From positions 62,001 through 126,000 of the forward strand of contig JALSJQ010000009.1 in the NCBI GenBank assembly GCA_026989275.1: a stretch of DNA of 64,000 bases, in the 5' to 3' direction. Below are positions 46,071 through 56,547 of the stretch, piece by piece. This DNA is from Albidovulum sp. GTDB lineage: Bacteria > Pseudomonadota > Alphaproteobacteria > Rhodobacterales > Rhodobacteraceae. Position 1 is the first letter of the stretch. Every line of letters begins with the position of its first letter. The translations under genes and the position numbers were made by a program. Under the pieces are notes generated by a model. That model searched no databases, had not been told where the DNA came from, and saw only the letters and a list, made by a program, of their open reading frames with translations.

Positions 46071-47384
46071 CTACCAGTTGCTCGCCAGCCAGTGGATGAT
46101 CCGGCCGACCGGCCCCTTGCTGCGGCGCTCGAACCCCTCGAAGTCCCACCACTCGTCGCTCGGTCGCATGACATGGTGAACGAGACCGACGAGAGCGGCG
46201 AATTCGGGGCCGCGCGCGTTCTCGGGGAGCCGGGCGATGCGTATCGGCACGCCGAGGCGCACCTGGTCACCGAGGATCCGGGCCGCCATCCGATCGAGCC
46301 CCGGCAGCTGCGAGGCCCCCCCCGTCAGCACGATGCGCTGCGAGGGCATGGCATAGAACTCGATCGCCTCGAGCCGCTCGCGCACCGCTTCGAGGATTTC
46401 CTCCATCCTCGGCACGATCACGCCGATCAGCTCGGTGCGGGTGGTGGTGCGCCGTTCCCCTTCCCACTCCCCCTCGACCTCGAGCGGGATTTCGTCGAGA
46501 TCGTCGCGGCTCGTGGCGATGCAGCCGCCGAAACGGGTCTTGAGCCGCTCGGCCTCGGCGAAGGGAATGCCGAACGCATAGGCGATGTCCGAGGTGACGA
46601 GCGCCCCTCCCAGCGGGATCGAGGCCGCATGAATCATGTGCTGCCGGAAGAAGAGGGCGATGTCGGCGGTGCCGGCGCCGATATCGACCACCGCCGCCCC
46701 CAGCCGCCGCTCCTCCTCGGTCAGCACGCCGAGCCCGGCGGCCTGGCCGGCCGCCGTGAGGCCGCACAGCTCGAGATCGCAATTGCGCACGCAGCCGAGC
46801 ACCCCGTCGAAAACCGGCAGATCGACGGCCAGAAGATGCATTTCCACCCCGAGCTCCTGCCCGGTCTGGCCGAGAGGGTCGCCGAGCCCGGTGCGGTTGT
46901 CGATCCAGAAATGCAGCGGCTGGGCATGCAGCAGCTGCCTGCCGGCCCCGAAATCGGGCAGCGGACAGGCGGCAAGCGCATCGGCGATGTCGGACTCGCG
47001 GGTCCGTTCACCGCCCAGCTCGGTGGTGCCGGAGGTGATCGCCGAGACCGGATTGCCGCCTCCGAAGGTGACGAAGACGTGATCGATGCACTCGCCGACT
47101 TCCTTCTGCGCCCGGCGAATCACCGTGCGGATGACCTTCTCGGCCCGGCGCATGTCGAGGATCTCGCCACGGCTCACACCCTCGGACGCCGAGACGGCCG
47201 TCGCCTCGAGCCGCAGATTTCCCTGCCACGCCAGGGGGTCGGCCCGCATGTCCTCCTCGTGGCGCAGCACGAAGCAGGCGGTTTTCCAGGCACCGATGTC
47301 AAGCACGGCGAACAGCCCGTGCTTGAGCGCCTGACGATATTTCTGACGCATGGCCCGCTGGGCCTGAAACATCGACACGGTCAT
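46071..47384 (-). CDS. ftsA: Cell division protein FtsA
   Basis: Actin-like ATPase that anchors FtsZ to the membrane. 437 residues. Visible are GLFAVLDIGAWKTACFV (phosphate 1), VFVTFGGGNPVS, AAVVDIGAGTADIALFF (phosphate 2), GGALVTSDIAYAFGI, VLTGGASQLPGLD (adenosine), and a C-terminal amphipathic end GRIIHWLASNW that would bind the membrane. The ATG overlaps the ftsQ stop as ATGA. Confidence 0.95.
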   Translation of the reverse strand: MTVSMFQAQRAMRQKYRQALKHGLFAVLDIGAWKTACFVLRHEEDMRADPLAWQGNLRLEATAVSASEGVSRGEILDMRRAEKVIRTVIRRAQKEVGECIDHVFVTFGGGNPVSAITSGTTELGGERTRESDIADALAACPLPDFGAGRQLLHAQPLHFWIDNRTGLGDPLGQTGQELGVEMHLLAVDLPVFDGVLGCVRNCDLELCGLTAAGQAAGLGVLTEEERRLGAAVVDIGAGTADIALFFRQHMIHAASIPLGGALVTSDIAYAFGIPFAEAERLKTRFGGCIATSRDDLDEIPLEVEGEWEGERRTTTRTELIGVIVPRMEEILEAVRERLEAIEFYAMPSQRIVLTGGASQLPGLDRMAARILGDQVRLGVPIRIARLPENARGPEFAALVGLVHHVMRPSDEWWDFEGFERRSKGPVGRIIHWLASNW

Positions 47385-48352
47385 TTCCTGTCCCCGTTGT
47401 CCCCGCTGCCTGTCGAGCCGGGCGCGCCCGCCCCGGCCGGCGCCGCGAGCACGGCCATGTCTTCCGCCGGGGTCGGCAGCCCGGCCATCACCGCCGGTTC
47501 GGGCGCCATGCCAAGAAAGACCACCGGCAGGGCCGCGGGAGCGACCCGCACCACCGGCCGCTCGGCGACGCGCAGATCCACGCGGCTGATGCGCCGCGCG
47601 AGAAGATCGTGGATCCGGTCGAGAACGAGGAGCCGCGCCAGCGCCGCCCGGGGCGCCTCTTCGGGCAGGGCGATGCGCACCCCGCTCTCGAGCAGCATGT
47701 CCCAGCGCCGCTCGCCGATGCGGATCAGCGCGCGGAGGCGGGGCGCGAGCCGACCGGCCGCCTCGATCAGCCCCAGCGCCTCGGGCACGGCCCTGTCGGC
47801 TCCGTCCCCCACGAGGAGCGGCAGATCGGCCCTGAGCATCCGCCGCGCCAGCGGGCCGACCCTGTGCCCCTCGGCCTCGAGCAGCTCGAACCCGTCCCGT
47901 CGTTGCCAGACCACCGCCGGCACGCGCTCGCGCACGGCGATCTCGAGCACGCCTTCCTGCACCGACAACCGGGCCGAGGCCACCGCATCGAGCGCGGCCA
48001 CCCGCGCCTTCAGGGCTTCGAGATCGAGCGTGAGCACCGAGGCAGGAAAATCGAGGCCGAGGATCTCGCGAATGTCGTCCTGGAGCTCGGCCGAAGCCCC
48101 GGTGATCCGCATCTGGCGGACCCGGAATTCGGGCCGGCTCTCGATCCAGTCGATGGTCGCGAGATAGCGCTCGTGGAACCCCTCGAGCACGCCGGGGCGC
48201 GTCAGCCAGGAATGGGCGACAAGGAAGGCGACGACCGCGGGCAGGACCACGCGCATCAGGAGCCGCACCGGGCGGCGCAACCACAACCGTTCGAGCGCAT
48301 AGACGAGCCTATTGCCGCGGGCCCAGCCACGGCGGCGCTTCAGCGGTCGCAT
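47381..48352 (-). CDS. ftsQ: Cell division protein FtsQ
   Basis: 323-residue bitopic inner-membrane protein of the divisome. A basic cytosolic N-terminus (MRPLKRRRGWARG) precedes one membrane segment (LLMRVVLPAVVAFLVAHSWL). The POTRA domain follows (FRVRQMRITGASAELQDDIREIL), then a beta domain with AVVWQRRDGFELLEAEG. The ATG at 48352 lies inside the end of ddl, the standard coupled order. The C-terminal tail is Gly/Pro/Ala-rich. Confidence 0.92.
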   Translation of the reverse strand: MRPLKRRRGWARGNRLVYALERLWLRRPVRLLMRVVLPAVVAFLVAHSWLTRPGVLEGFHERYLATIDWIESRPEFRVRQMRITGASAELQDDIREILGLDFPASVLTLDLEALKARVAALDAVASARLSVQEGVLEIAVRERVPAVVWQRRDGFELLEAEGHRVGPLARRMLRADLPLLVGDGADRAVPEALGLIEAAGRLAPRLRALIRIGERRWDMLLESGVRIALPEEAPRAALARLLVLDRIHDLLARRISRVDLRVAERPVVRVAPAALPVVFLGMAPEPAVMAGLPTPAEDMAVLAAPAGAGAPGSTGSGDNGDRK

Positions 48353-49245
48353 GAGGCGTCCTCCACGAGCATGCGGCACAGCCGGCCGAAGCCGATCCCC
48401 CGGGCCGCCGCCTGCTCGGGGGTGAGTGATGTCGGCGTCATGCCGGGCTGGGTATTGGTTTCGAGAATGACGACCCCCCCTGCCCCGGCCGCCTCGTTCC
48501 AGCGGAAATCGCTGCGCGAGAGGGTGCGGCATCCGAGGGCGTCATGGGCCGTGAGCGCCGCCTCGAGGCAGGCTTCGGTAACCTCGTGCGGCAGATCGGC
48601 CGGCAGGACGTGGCGCGAGGCGCCGGGGCGATATTTCGCCTCGTAGTCATACCAGCCCTCGGTGATGATCTCGGTGACGATCAGCGCCTCGCCGCCGAGC
48701 ACGCTCACGGTCAGCTCCCGCCCCGGCACGTATTCCTCGACCATCAGGCCGGCACCGTCGGGCACGGGGGGAGGGGGCGCATTTGCGTCGAGCACCAGAT
48801 GGATGCCGACCGAGGAGCCCTCGCGGATCGGCTTCACCACATAGGGCGGCGGCATGGGGTGATCGGTCAGCGGCCCCGGCGGCAGGGCGAAGCTCCGGGC
48901 GACGTTGAGCCCCGCGGCCTCGAAGACGATCTTGGCGCGCTCCTTGTCCATGGCGAGCGCCGAGGCGAGGATGCCCGAATGGGTGTAGGGGATGCGGAGC
49001 CATTCGAGGAGCCCCTGCACGGTGCCATCCTCGCCCCAGCGCCCATGCAGGGCATTGAACACCACATCGGGGGCAAGGGCGGCCAGCCTCCCGGGCAGAT
49101 CGTCGCCGGCGTCGATCTCGCTGACCTCGAATCCCTCCTCCCGCAGCGCCGCCGCGCATTGCGCCCCCGTGACGAGGGACACTTCGCGCTCGGCGGACGG
49201 ACCGCCCATGATGACGGCCACATGCGGGGCCTTCCTGCTCGACAT
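48340..49245 (-). CDS. ddl: D-alanine--D-alanine ligase
   Basis: ATP-grasp ligase making the D-Ala-D-Ala end of peptidoglycan precursors. 301 residues. Motifs are IMGGPSAEREVSLVTG, FNALHGRWGEDGTVQGLLE, YTHSGILASALAMDKERAK, the ATP-grasp VKPIREGSSVGI, and DFRWNE with ILETNTQPGMTPTSL. The serine/tyrosine pair gives a normal D-Ala rather than D-Lac specificity as far as can be judged. It lies between murB and ftsQ. Confidence 0.95.
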   Translation of the reverse strand: MSSRKAPHVAVIMGGPSAEREVSLVTGAQCAAALREEGFEVSEIDAGDDLPGRLAALAPDVVFNALHGRWGEDGTVQGLLEWLRIPYTHSGILASALAMDKERAKIVFEAAGLNVARSFALPPGPLTDHPMPPPYVVKPIREGSSVGIHLVLDANAPPPPVPDGAGLMVEEYVPGRELTVSVLGGEALIVTEIITEGWYDYEAKYRPGASRHVLPADLPHEVTEACLEAALTAHDALGCRTLSRSDFRWNEAAGAGGVVILETNTQPGMTPTSLTPEQAAARGIGFGRLCRMLVEDASCDR

Positions 49246-49380
49246 GCCCTCGCGTTCCTTGCCTTCGCTCCCGCGGGCCGCTCTTTCGCGCCCCGGGTGC
49301 GCCTCGATGACGGCACGTTCCGGCTCTCCCGGTCGTGCTCTCCTTGTCTTTCACGCGGGTCGGGCCGTTCCGAAAGGGCG

Positions 49381-50496
49381 TCAGTCTCCGACAGGGATTC
49401 CCGGGGAGCCGTCTCCGGCACCGTGATCCCCTGCCGGATCCTGCGCTTCGGGCGGTTCCGCCGACGGTCCTTCGGGAGGGCCTTCCGGCGGCTCCGCCCC
49501 CGGCCCGGCCGGCGCCGGCCGACCGACCCGCATGATTTCCCACTCTAACCTTGTTCCGGTTGTCTCGAAAACCCTTTTTCGCACCTCCTCGCCGAGCCCC
49601 TCGAGATCGGCCGCGGTGGCGCCCCCGGTGTTGACGAGGAAATTCGCGTGTCGGGTGGACATCATCGCCCCGCCACGCCGCGCTCCCCGCATCCCGGCCA
49701 TCTCGATCAGCTTCCAGGCCTTGCGGCTGTGGTCCTCGTCGGCCGCGCCGGTCGAGGAATGGCCGGCGGGGTTGCGGAAGGTCGAGCCGGCGGTCCGTTC
49801 CTTCGTCGGCTGGGTGGCGTCGCGACGGGCCAGCTGCGCCGCCATCCGCCGGTGCAGTGCGGCCGGATCGCCGACCGGCCCGGCGAGCACCGCCTGCACG
49901 ATGACGGTATCGGCCGGCAGCCGGGTTTCCCGATAGGCGAAGCCGAGATCGGCGGGGCGCAGCGTCACCACCTCGCCCGCGCGGGTGACGGCGGTGGCGG
50001 TCACGAACACGTCGGCGAGATAGCGCCCGTAGCAACCGGCATTCATGCGCACAGCCCCGCCGATGGTGCCGGGAATGGTCCGCAGGAAGGTGAGATCCAC
50101 ACCGGCATCGGCGGCCTTGAGGGCGACACGGGCATCGAGAGCCGCCGCCCCGGCCCGCACCCTGCCGCCGGGCAGGATCTCGATGCCGTGAAAGCCCCGG
50201 CCGAGGCGGATCACCACCCCGTCGATGCCGCCGTCGCGCACGATCAGGTTGGAGCCGACCCCGATCGGGAAGACCGGCACCTCGGGCGGCAGCGCGGCAA
50301 GAAAACGCGCCAGATCGCGGATCGAAGCCGGCTGGTAGAGCGCCTCGGCCGGCCCGCCGACACGCAGCCAGGTGAGATCCGCCAGCGGCCGGCCGAAGAC
50401 GAGCCGCCCCTCGAGATCCTCCGGCAGGGCGGCGGCCCATCGTGGGACGGCGCCTTCACCGGATCGCAGCGGCTCTCGGAGCACGGGACGGGACAT
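49381..50496 (-). CDS. murB: UDP-N-acetylmuramate dehydrogenase
   Basis: FAD- and NADPH-dependent reductase of peptidoglycan synthesis. 371 residues, with the type I core in about the first 310: [69 protein letters not shown], and [15 protein letters not shown] with [10 protein letters not shown] Pro/Glu-rich C-terminal tail of about 45 residues is extra. The ATG at 50496 is chosen. murC and murG, normally upstream, are absent; the CO-dehydrogenase-like operon occupies that place. Confidence 0.95.
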   Translation of the reverse strand: MSRPVLREPLRSGEGAVPRWAAALPEDLEGRLVFGRPLADLTWLRVGGPAEALYQPASIRDLARFLAALPPEVPVFPIGVGSNLIVRDGGIDGVVIRLGRGFHGIEILPGGRVRAGAAALDARVALKAADAGVDLTFLRTIPGTIGGAVRMNAGCYGRYLADVFVTATAVTRAGEVVTLRPADLGFAYRETRLPADTVIVQAVLAGPVGDPAALHRRMAAQLARRDATQPTKERTAGSTFRNPAGHSSTGAADEDHSRKAWKLIEMAGMRGARRGGAMMSTRHANFLVNTGGATAADLEGLGEEVRKRVFETTGTRLEWEIMRVGRPAPAGPGAEPPEGPPEGPSAEPPEAQDPAGDHGAGDGSPGIPVGD

Positions 50497-50709
50497 GGGA
50501 AGCACCTGACGGGAGCGGATGGACGGGTTCAGGCGGATGTGGGCCACGCGCCCGTTCTCGTCAAGCACCGGGCCGCGAGACGGCGAAAGGTTGCCGAGCG
50601 CAAGGGCCGCGCCCGCAAGACGGCCTTCCTGCTGCTCCCGGATGTCTTCCGCCCCCCGGTTCGGGGCCGGGGGGCGTTCGCGGGCTGCTCCCGCGGCGGG
50701 TGTCTGCAC

Positions 50710-51501
50710 TCAGCCGCAGGCGGCGACGGCGCGCTTCGTCATCACCTTGACGAGATGGGCGCGATAATCGCCGGCGCCGTGCAGATCGGAGATCATCTCC
50801 TCCGCCGGCGGCGGCGCCAGCGCCTCGACGGCCGCAGGAGCGAAATCCGCCCCGAGCGCCGCCTCGGCCGCCTGCCAGCGGAAGACGCCGTTCTCCGACG
50901 CGCCCGTCACCGCCACGCGCACGTTCCCGTCCAGCCGGGCGACGAAGACCCCGACGAGAGCGAAGCGCGAGGCCGGCTGGTCGAACTTGGCATAGGCCGC
51001 CGTCTTTGGCATCGGGAAGCGCACGGCGGTGATGATCTCGTCTTCCTCGAGGGCGGTGGTGAAGAGCCCCTGGAAGAAGTCGTCGGCCGCGATTTCCCGC
51101 CGGTCGGTCACGACCGTTGCGCCGAGACCGAGCACCGCCGCCGGCCAGTCGGCCGACGGATCGTTGTTGGCGAGCGAACCGCCGATCGTGCCGCGGTTGC
51201 GCACCGCCGGATCGCCGATGTCGCCGGCAAGCGCGGCCAGGGCGGGCACGGCGCCGGCCAGCTCGCGGGCGATGACGGCATGGGTGGTGCCGGCCCCGAT
51301 CTCGACCACTCCGTCTCCCGTGCGGATGCCCCGGAGCCCTTCGACGCCCGCAAGAGAAACCAGCTTCTCCGGCGCGGCGAGGCGCTGCTTCAGGGTCGGG
51401 ATCAGGGTCTGGCCGCCCGCAAGCACCTTCGCTTCGCCCTCCCGCAGCGCGGCCACGGCTTCCTCGACGGTCTTCGGCTTGACGAATTCGAACGCATACA
51501 T
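50710..51501 (-). CDS. CO dehydrogenase-like FAD-binding medium subunit
   Basis: 263 residues. The FAD motifs of the molybdenum hydroxylase medium subunit are seen: KVLAGGQTLIPTLKQRLA and AVRNRGTIGGSLANNDPSADWPA, given here in part as VRNRGTIGGSLANNDP. It transfers electrons from the [2Fe-2S] subunit to a quinone or other acceptor. It is the last gene of a three-gene operon and starts 12 bp after the large-subunit stop. Confidence 0.9.
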   Translation of the reverse strand: MYAFEFVKPKTVEEAVAALREGEAKVLAGGQTLIPTLKQRLAAPEKLVSLAGVEGLRGIRTGDGVVEIGAGTTHAVIARELAGAVPALAALAGDIGDPAVRNRGTIGGSLANNDPSADWPAAVLGLGATVVTDRREIAADDFFQGLFTTALEEDEIITAVRFPMPKTAAYAKFDQPASRFALVGVFVARLDGNVRVAVTGASENGVFRWQAAEAALGADFAPAAVEALAPPPAEEMISDLHGAGDYRAHLVKVMTKRAVAACG

Positions 51502-51513
51502 GGCCGTTTCTCC

Positions 51514-53889
51514 TCAGCTGGCTGCCCGGATGGCCGACCACACCCGCACCGGGGTGAGCGGCATGTCGATATGATCGACCTCGATGCCCCCGCGCTGGAG
51601 CGCGTCGATCACGGCATTGACGATGGTCGGCGGCGAGCCGATCGCCCCGGCCTCGCCGCAGCCCTTCACGCCGAGCGGGTTGTGGGTGCAGGGGGTCTGG
51701 CAGGAATGATCGACGGTAAAGCTCGGCAGGTCATCGGCCCGCGGCATGGCGTAATCCATGTAGGAAGCCGTCACGAGCTGGCCGTTCTCGTCATAGACGC
51801 ATTGCTCGAGCAACGCCTGGCCGATGCCCTGGGCAAGGCCGCCATGCACCTGCCCGTCCACCACCATCGGGTTGATGACATTGCCGAAATCATCCACCGC
51901 GACGAAGGAGCATACCTCGACCTTGCCGGTCTCCGGATCGACCTCGACCTCGCAGGCATAGGCCCCGGAGGGGAAGGTGAAGTTGGCCGGGTCGTAGAAG
52001 GACGTTTCCTCGAGACCGGGTTCGAGCTCCTCGAGCGGGTAGTTGTGGGGCACATAGGCCGCGAGGGTTACATCGGCCCAGGCCACTTCGCGATCGGTTC
52101 CCTTGACGGTGAACTTGCCGTCCTTGAGCTCGATGTCACCCTCGGAGGCCTCGAGAAGATGGGCGGCGATCTTCTTCGCCTTGGCGATGATCTTCTCGGT
52201 CGCCCGCACCATGGCCGACCCGCCGACCGCGATCGACCGCGAGCCGTAGGTGCCCATGCCCATCGGGCTGTTGGCCGTGTCGCCGTGGACGATCTCGATC
52301 TGGTCCTCGGGAATGCCGATCATCTCGGCGATCACCTGCGGGAAGGTCGTCTCGTGGCTCTGGCCGTGGCTGTGCACCCCGGTATGAACCGTGATCGAGC
52401 CCGTCGGGTTCACCCGCACCGTCGCGCTGTCGTAGAGGCCGGCCCGTGCGCCAAGCTGACCGACGAGGTTCGAGGGGGCGATGCCGCAGGCCTCGATATA
52501 GCAGTTGATGCCGAGTCCCCGCAGCTTGCCGCGGGCGGCGCTCTCCTGCCGGCGCGCCTCGAAACCCTCGAGATCGGCCAGTTCCTCGAGCTTTTCCAGA
52601 GTCGCGTGGTAGTTGCCCGTGTCATAGACGAGGGCCACCGGCGTCTCGTAGGGGAACTGGTCGGGATTGATGAAGTTCCTGCGCCGGATCTCGACCGGGT
52701 CCATGCCGAGCTCGCGCGCCGCCTTGTCGATGACGCGCTCGAGCTGGAAGGTCGCCTCGGGGCGCCCTGCACCGCGATAGGCATCGACCGGCACCGTGTT
52801 GGTGAAGACCGCCTTCACGTTCACGTAGATCAGCGGCGTGCGATAGGTGCCGGCCATGAGCGTGCCGTGCAGCCAGGTCGGCACCGCCGGCGCGAAGGTC
52901 GAGAGATAGGCCCCCATATTGGCCAGCGTCTCGCTCCGCAGCGCGAGGAAATGTCCCTCCTCGTCGAGGGCAAGCTCGATCTTCGTGACATGATCGCGCC
53001 CCTGGGCGTCGGACATGAAGGCCTCGGAGCGGCTCGAGGTCCACTTCACCGGCCGGCCCACCACCTTGGCCGCGTAGGTGCAGAAGGCTTCCTCGGCATA
53101 GTGGAAGATCTTGGAGCCGAAGCCGCCTCCGACATCGGGGGCGACCACCCGCAGCTTGTGCTCGGGAATGCCGAGCACGAAGGCCCCCATCAGGAGCCGG
53201 ATCACATGCGGGTTCTGCGAGGTGGTGTAGAGCGTGTGCTCGTCGGTCGCCTTGTCGTAATCGCCGATCGCCACCCGCGGCTCCATCGCATTGGGCGCAA
53301 GCCGCTGGTTGACGAGTTCGAGGGTGACCACATGCGGGGCGTTGCGGATCGCCTCGTCCACCTTCTCGCGGTTCTCCTCGACGAGGCCCCAGTCGAAGCA
53401 GAGGTTGGAAGGCAGATCGTCATGCACCTTCGGCGCCCCTTCCCCGAGGGCGGCGGCCATGTCGATCACCGCCGGCAGCTCCTCGATCTCCACCTCGATC
53501 GCCTCGGCCGCATCCCGCGCCTGTTCGGGCGTCTCGGCGATGACGGCGGCGATGATCTCGCCAACATGGCGCACCTTCCCTTCGGCGAGGATCGGATGCT
53601 TGGGCTCGGCCATCGGATTGCCGTCGCGGCTGGTGATCTGCCAGCCGCAGGGCAACCCGCCGACATTCTCGAAATCCCTGGCGGTGAAGATGCGGATCAC
53701 GCCGTCCATCGCCGCCGCGGCGCCGGTGCCGAGCCGCTTGATGCGGCCATGCGCGACATCCGAGCGCAGGAAATGGACATGGGCCTGTCCCGGCAGGTTG
53801 ATGTCGTCGGTATAGCGCCCCGATCCGGTGAGAAAGCGCAGATCCTCGCGCCGCCTGATCGGCGCGCCTATGCCATGATCCTTGGGCAT
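51514..53889 (-). CDS. Form II CO dehydrogenase-like molybdenum large subunit
   Basis: 791-residue molybdopterin hydroxylase large subunit (xanthine oxidase family). Cofactor and catalytic motifs include [11 protein letters not shown] near 254-264, a [15 protein letters not shown] region, [15 protein letters not shown] and [17 protein letters not shown] with the catalytic Glu. The active-site loop reads AYRGAGR (370-376), the form II signature, not the AYxCSFR loop of true CO dehydrogenase with its Mo-Cu centre. The physiological substrate is therefore unknown; aldehydes or aromatic heterocycles are possible. The ATG has an AGGGAGACGAG leader. Confidence 0.92.
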   Translation of the reverse strand: MPKDHGIGAPIRRREDLRFLTGSGRYTDDINLPGQAHVHFLRSDVAHGRIKRLGTGAAAAMDGVIRIFTARDFENVGGLPCGWQITSRDGNPMAEPKHPILAEGKVRHVGEIIAAVIAETPEQARDAAEAIEVEIEELPAVIDMAAALGEGAPKVHDDLPSNLCFDWGLVEENREKVDEAIRNAPHVVTLELVNQRLAPNAMEPRVAIGDYDKATDEHTLYTTSQNPHVIRLLMGAFVLGIPEHKLRVVAPDVGGGFGSKIFHYAEEAFCTYAAKVVGRPVKWTSSRSEAFMSDAQGRDHVTKIELALDEEGHFLALRSETLANMGAYLSTFAPAVPTWLHGTLMAGTYRTPLIYVNVKAVFTNTVPVDAYRGAGRPEATFQLERVIDKAARELGMDPVEIRRRNFINPDQFPYETPVALVYDTGNYHATLEKLEELADLEGFEARRQESAARGKLRGLGINCYIEACGIAPSNLVGQLGARAGLYDSATVRVNPTGSITVHTGVHSHGQSHETTFPQVIAEMIGIPEDQIEIVHGDTANSPMGMGTYGSRSIAVGGSAMVRATEKIIAKAKKIAAHLLEASEGDIELKDGKFTVKGTDREVAWADVTLAAYVPHNYPLEELEPGLEETSFYDPANFTFPSGAYACEVEVDPETGKVEVCSFVAVDDFGNVINPMVVDGQVHGGLAQGIGQALLEQCVYDENGQLVTASYMDYAMPRADDLPSFTVDHSCQTPCTHNPLGVKGCGEAGAIGSPPTIVNAVIDALQRGGIEVDHIDMPLTPVRVWSAIRAAS

Positions 53890-54043
53890 GTCTCGTCTCC
53901 CTGTCGTGTTCCCGTTGCGCCGGCCACACCCGCCTTCGGAGATGGACCGGCTCCCTGTCGTGCTCCGTCCCGACGCGGCTGCTGCGCGAGATCGCCGGAG
54001 CACCCCTCCGGCCGAGGCCCTGCCGCGCCGGCCGGCCGCTTCT

Positions 54044-54511
<468 letters not shown>

Positions 54512-54858
54512 GTTGCCCTCCCTGTCAGTCCCTGTCACCGCCCCGAAAGGCGGTCCCGTTGCCCTGGCGTCCGTCGCCGTGCGGCAATCTCCTGCATGGC
54601 TTCCGTGCCACCGCCCGCCCCGGCTTGCCGGGATCGGGGACGAGCCGGCCGGATCGCCATGCCCGGCCCGAGAGTATGCCGCGACCGACCACAGGGCAAG
54701 AATTTCGTCCGGACGGGAAAATTTCCGCCGCTCCGGCGACGGACTCACATCATGGTGACCGACCACCGCCCGGCTGCGGCGGCGCCGCCGATGGACGCGG
54801 TTCGGACAATGGGATAAGGGCGAAAGGACAAGGGCGAAGGAGAACAAGGGAGCCCCGC

Positions 54859-55263
54859 ATGATCGGACGACTCAATCACGTGGCCATCGCCGTGCCGGAT
54901 CTCGATGCCGCCGCAGCCCGCTACCGCGACATGCTCGGCGCCACCGTCTCTCCGCCCCGAGACGAGACGGAGCATGGCGTGCGGGTGGTGTTCGTCGAGC
55001 TGCCCAACACCAAGATCGAGCTGCTGCATCCTCTCGGGGAGGACAGCCCCATTGCCGGTTTTCTCGCGCGCAACCCTTCGGGCGGCATTCACCACATGTG
55101 CTTCGAGGTGGCGGACATTCGCGCCGCACGCGACCGGCTCCTGGCCCGGGGCGCGCGGGTGCTGGGGGATGGCGAGCCGAAGATCGGCGCCCACGGCAAG
55201 CCGGTCCTCTTTCTCCACCCCAAGGATTTCGACGGCACGCTGATCGAACTCGAGGAGGTCTGA
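54859..55263 (+). CDS. mce: Methylmalonyl-CoA epimerase
   Basis: 134-residue vicinal-oxygen-chelate protein that interconverts (R)- and (S)-methylmalonyl-CoA in propionate metabolism. It begins [21 protein letters not shown], with metal-ligand regions [20 protein letters not shown] and [10 protein letters not shown] and the closing GTLIELEEV. The length fits the family well. It divergently faces the cox-like operon. The next gene starts 1 bp after the stop. Confidence 0.9.
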   Translation: MIGRLNHVAIAVPDLDAAAARYRDMLGATVSPPRDETEHGVRVVFVELPNTKIELLHPLGEDSPIAGFLARNPSGGIHHMCFEVADIRAARDRLLARGARVLGDGEPKIGAHGKPVLFLHPKDFDGTLIELEEV

Positions 55264-55264
55264 C

Positions 55265-55552
55265 ATGACCATGACCATCACCGCCGCCGTCGTGCTTTTC
55301 GCCACCATCTGGTTCATGGTGCTGTTCGTCGTGCTCCAGACCACCGTCGTCACCCAGGGCGACGAGGGCGAGGTGGTGGACGGCACCCATGCCTCCGCGC
55401 CGGTGAACTTCCGCCTCGGCAAGGTGATGTGGCGCACCACCTGGGTTTCGGTGCTGATCTTCGTCCCGATCGTCCTCGTCATCGAATCGGGCCTCGTCAC
55501 GATGCACGACATCGATTTCTGGGGCCGCTACGGCGACGGCAGGAATTATTGA
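55265..55552 (+). CDS. DUF1467 family membrane protein
   Basis: 95 residues with two membrane segments (about 7-27 and 60-77) joined by a soluble loop with the conserved NFRLGKVMWRTTWVS. Function unknown. The family is mostly found in alphaproteobacteria, usually just after methylmalonyl-CoA epimerase as here, so the two are probably co-transcribed. Confidence 0.85.
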   Translation: MTMTITAAVVLFATIWFMVLFVVLQTTVVTQGDEGEVVDGTHASAPVNFRLGKVMWRTTWVSVLIFVPIVLVIESGLVTMHDIDFWGRYGDGRNY

Positions 55553-55675
55553 GAGAGGGCACCGCCGGGCCTTCCGTCTTCCGGGCCCGGAGAACGCCCG
55601 GAACGGGGAAGCATGATCGCCCATCCCGCCGCCAACGGACAGGACCGACGGGTGGAAGAACGGGCGCGCGCCATC

Positions 55676-55818
55676 GTGATCACGGCAGCGCCGCGGGTGT
55701 GATCACGATCCCCCCCAAGGCACGTCACGGCTCCGTCGAGATTGTGATCACGAAATCGTCCACTTGCGATCACGGATGTGATCACGAAACGACCCTTTCT
55801 CCGGCCGTTTGTGATCAC
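55676..55818. repeat. Phased cluster of GTGATCAC palindromes
   Basis: GTGATCAC is at 55676-55683, 55699-55706, 55744-55751, 55778-55785 and 55811-55818. A one-base variant GCGATCAC is at 55766-55773. A half-matching CACGTCAC sits at 55721-55728, exactly on the spacing. Successive starts are 23, 22, 23, 22, 12 and 33 bp apart, near 2, 2, 2, 2, 1 and 3 helical turns. Most copies continue with G after the palindrome. It fills the gap between the convergent DUF1467 and EI24 genes. Confidence 0.85.
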
Positions 55819-55839
55819 ATGGTGGCGGCCGTGCGGCGC

Positions 55840-56547
55840 TCAGCCGAGCCCGCTCTCCTGGCGGCGCAGCCGATGGAACAGATGGGTGATGGCCGCAACA
55901 CCGAGCACCGGAATGACGATGTTCATCACCGGCACCGACAGCGGAATCGCCATCAGCACCCCCGCCGCCCAGATGGTGAGGAAATGACGCCGCAGAAGAC
56001 GCTTCATCTCCCGCCGTTTCATCCGGCGCAGGGCCACGACCGAGAAATACTCCCGCCCGAGCAGAAAGCCGTTGACGCCCCACCACAGCACCGGCGCGAA
56101 CGGGCCGAGGAGGAGCCCGACGAAAAAGGCGAAGACGTTGACCGCCACGAGCAGGGCGGTGAACTGTGCCGCGTCGATCACCGCCTCGAGGAATGCCGCT
56201 CCCCGAAGGGGCGGCAGATCGGGATAGTGCAACTTTTCGACGGAATCGGCCACTTCATCGAGAAAGAAACCGGTGAAAAGTGCAGCAACCGGCACCATCA
56301 GGAATACCGAGGCGCCGAGCACGCCAAGAAAGGAGACGGCGTTGAGGGCATCCGAGAGCCAGCCGATTTCGCCGAAGAACGGCAGCACGATCCGGTCCGG
56401 CACGAGCCAGGCGACGAACCAGGCGAGGCCGAGAAAGAGCGCCAGGGTGAGCCCCACCGCCTTGACGAACACCCACCGCAGGGGCGGAGCGAACATGTCG
56501 CGCACGGCCATGACGAAGGCCGAGAGGATGAGGCCGAGCCGGGGCAT
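55840..56547 (-). CDS. EI24/CysZ-like membrane protein
   Basis: About 235 residues with four or five hydrophobic stretches, for example LTLALFLGLAWFVAWLV, SFLGVLGASVFLMVPVAALF and FAFFVGLLLGPFAPVLWW. The overall pattern with an FLLGREYFSVVALRR segment matches the EI24 domain family, which includes the sulfate transporter CysZ. The transported substrate is unknown. An ATG at 56559 is an alternative; 56547 overlaps the nitroreductase stop as TGATG. Confidence 0.8.
   Translation of the reverse strand: MPRLGLILSAFVMAVRDMFAPPLRWVFVKAVGLTLALFLGLAWFVAWLVPDRIVLPFFGEIGWLSDALNAVSFLGVLGASVFLMVPVAALFTGFFLDEVADSVEKLHYPDLPPLRGAAFLEAVIDAAQFTALLVAVNVFAFFVGLLLGPFAPVLWWGVNGFLLGREYFSVVALRRMKRREMKRLLRRHFLTIWAAGVLMAIPLSVPVMNIVIPVLGVAAITHLFHRLRRQESGLG

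Noticed and set aside
55546-55818. A 90-codon minus-strand frame through the GTGATCAC array
   Set aside because: Its repeated VIT/DH residues come from the palindromes themselves; no ribosome site or homology pattern is visible.
55676-55818. parS or CRISPR explanation for the repeated palindromes
   Set aside because: The core is not the TGTTTCACGTGAAACA type of parS, and the repeats are only 8-11 bp with irregular spacers, unlike CRISPR repeats.
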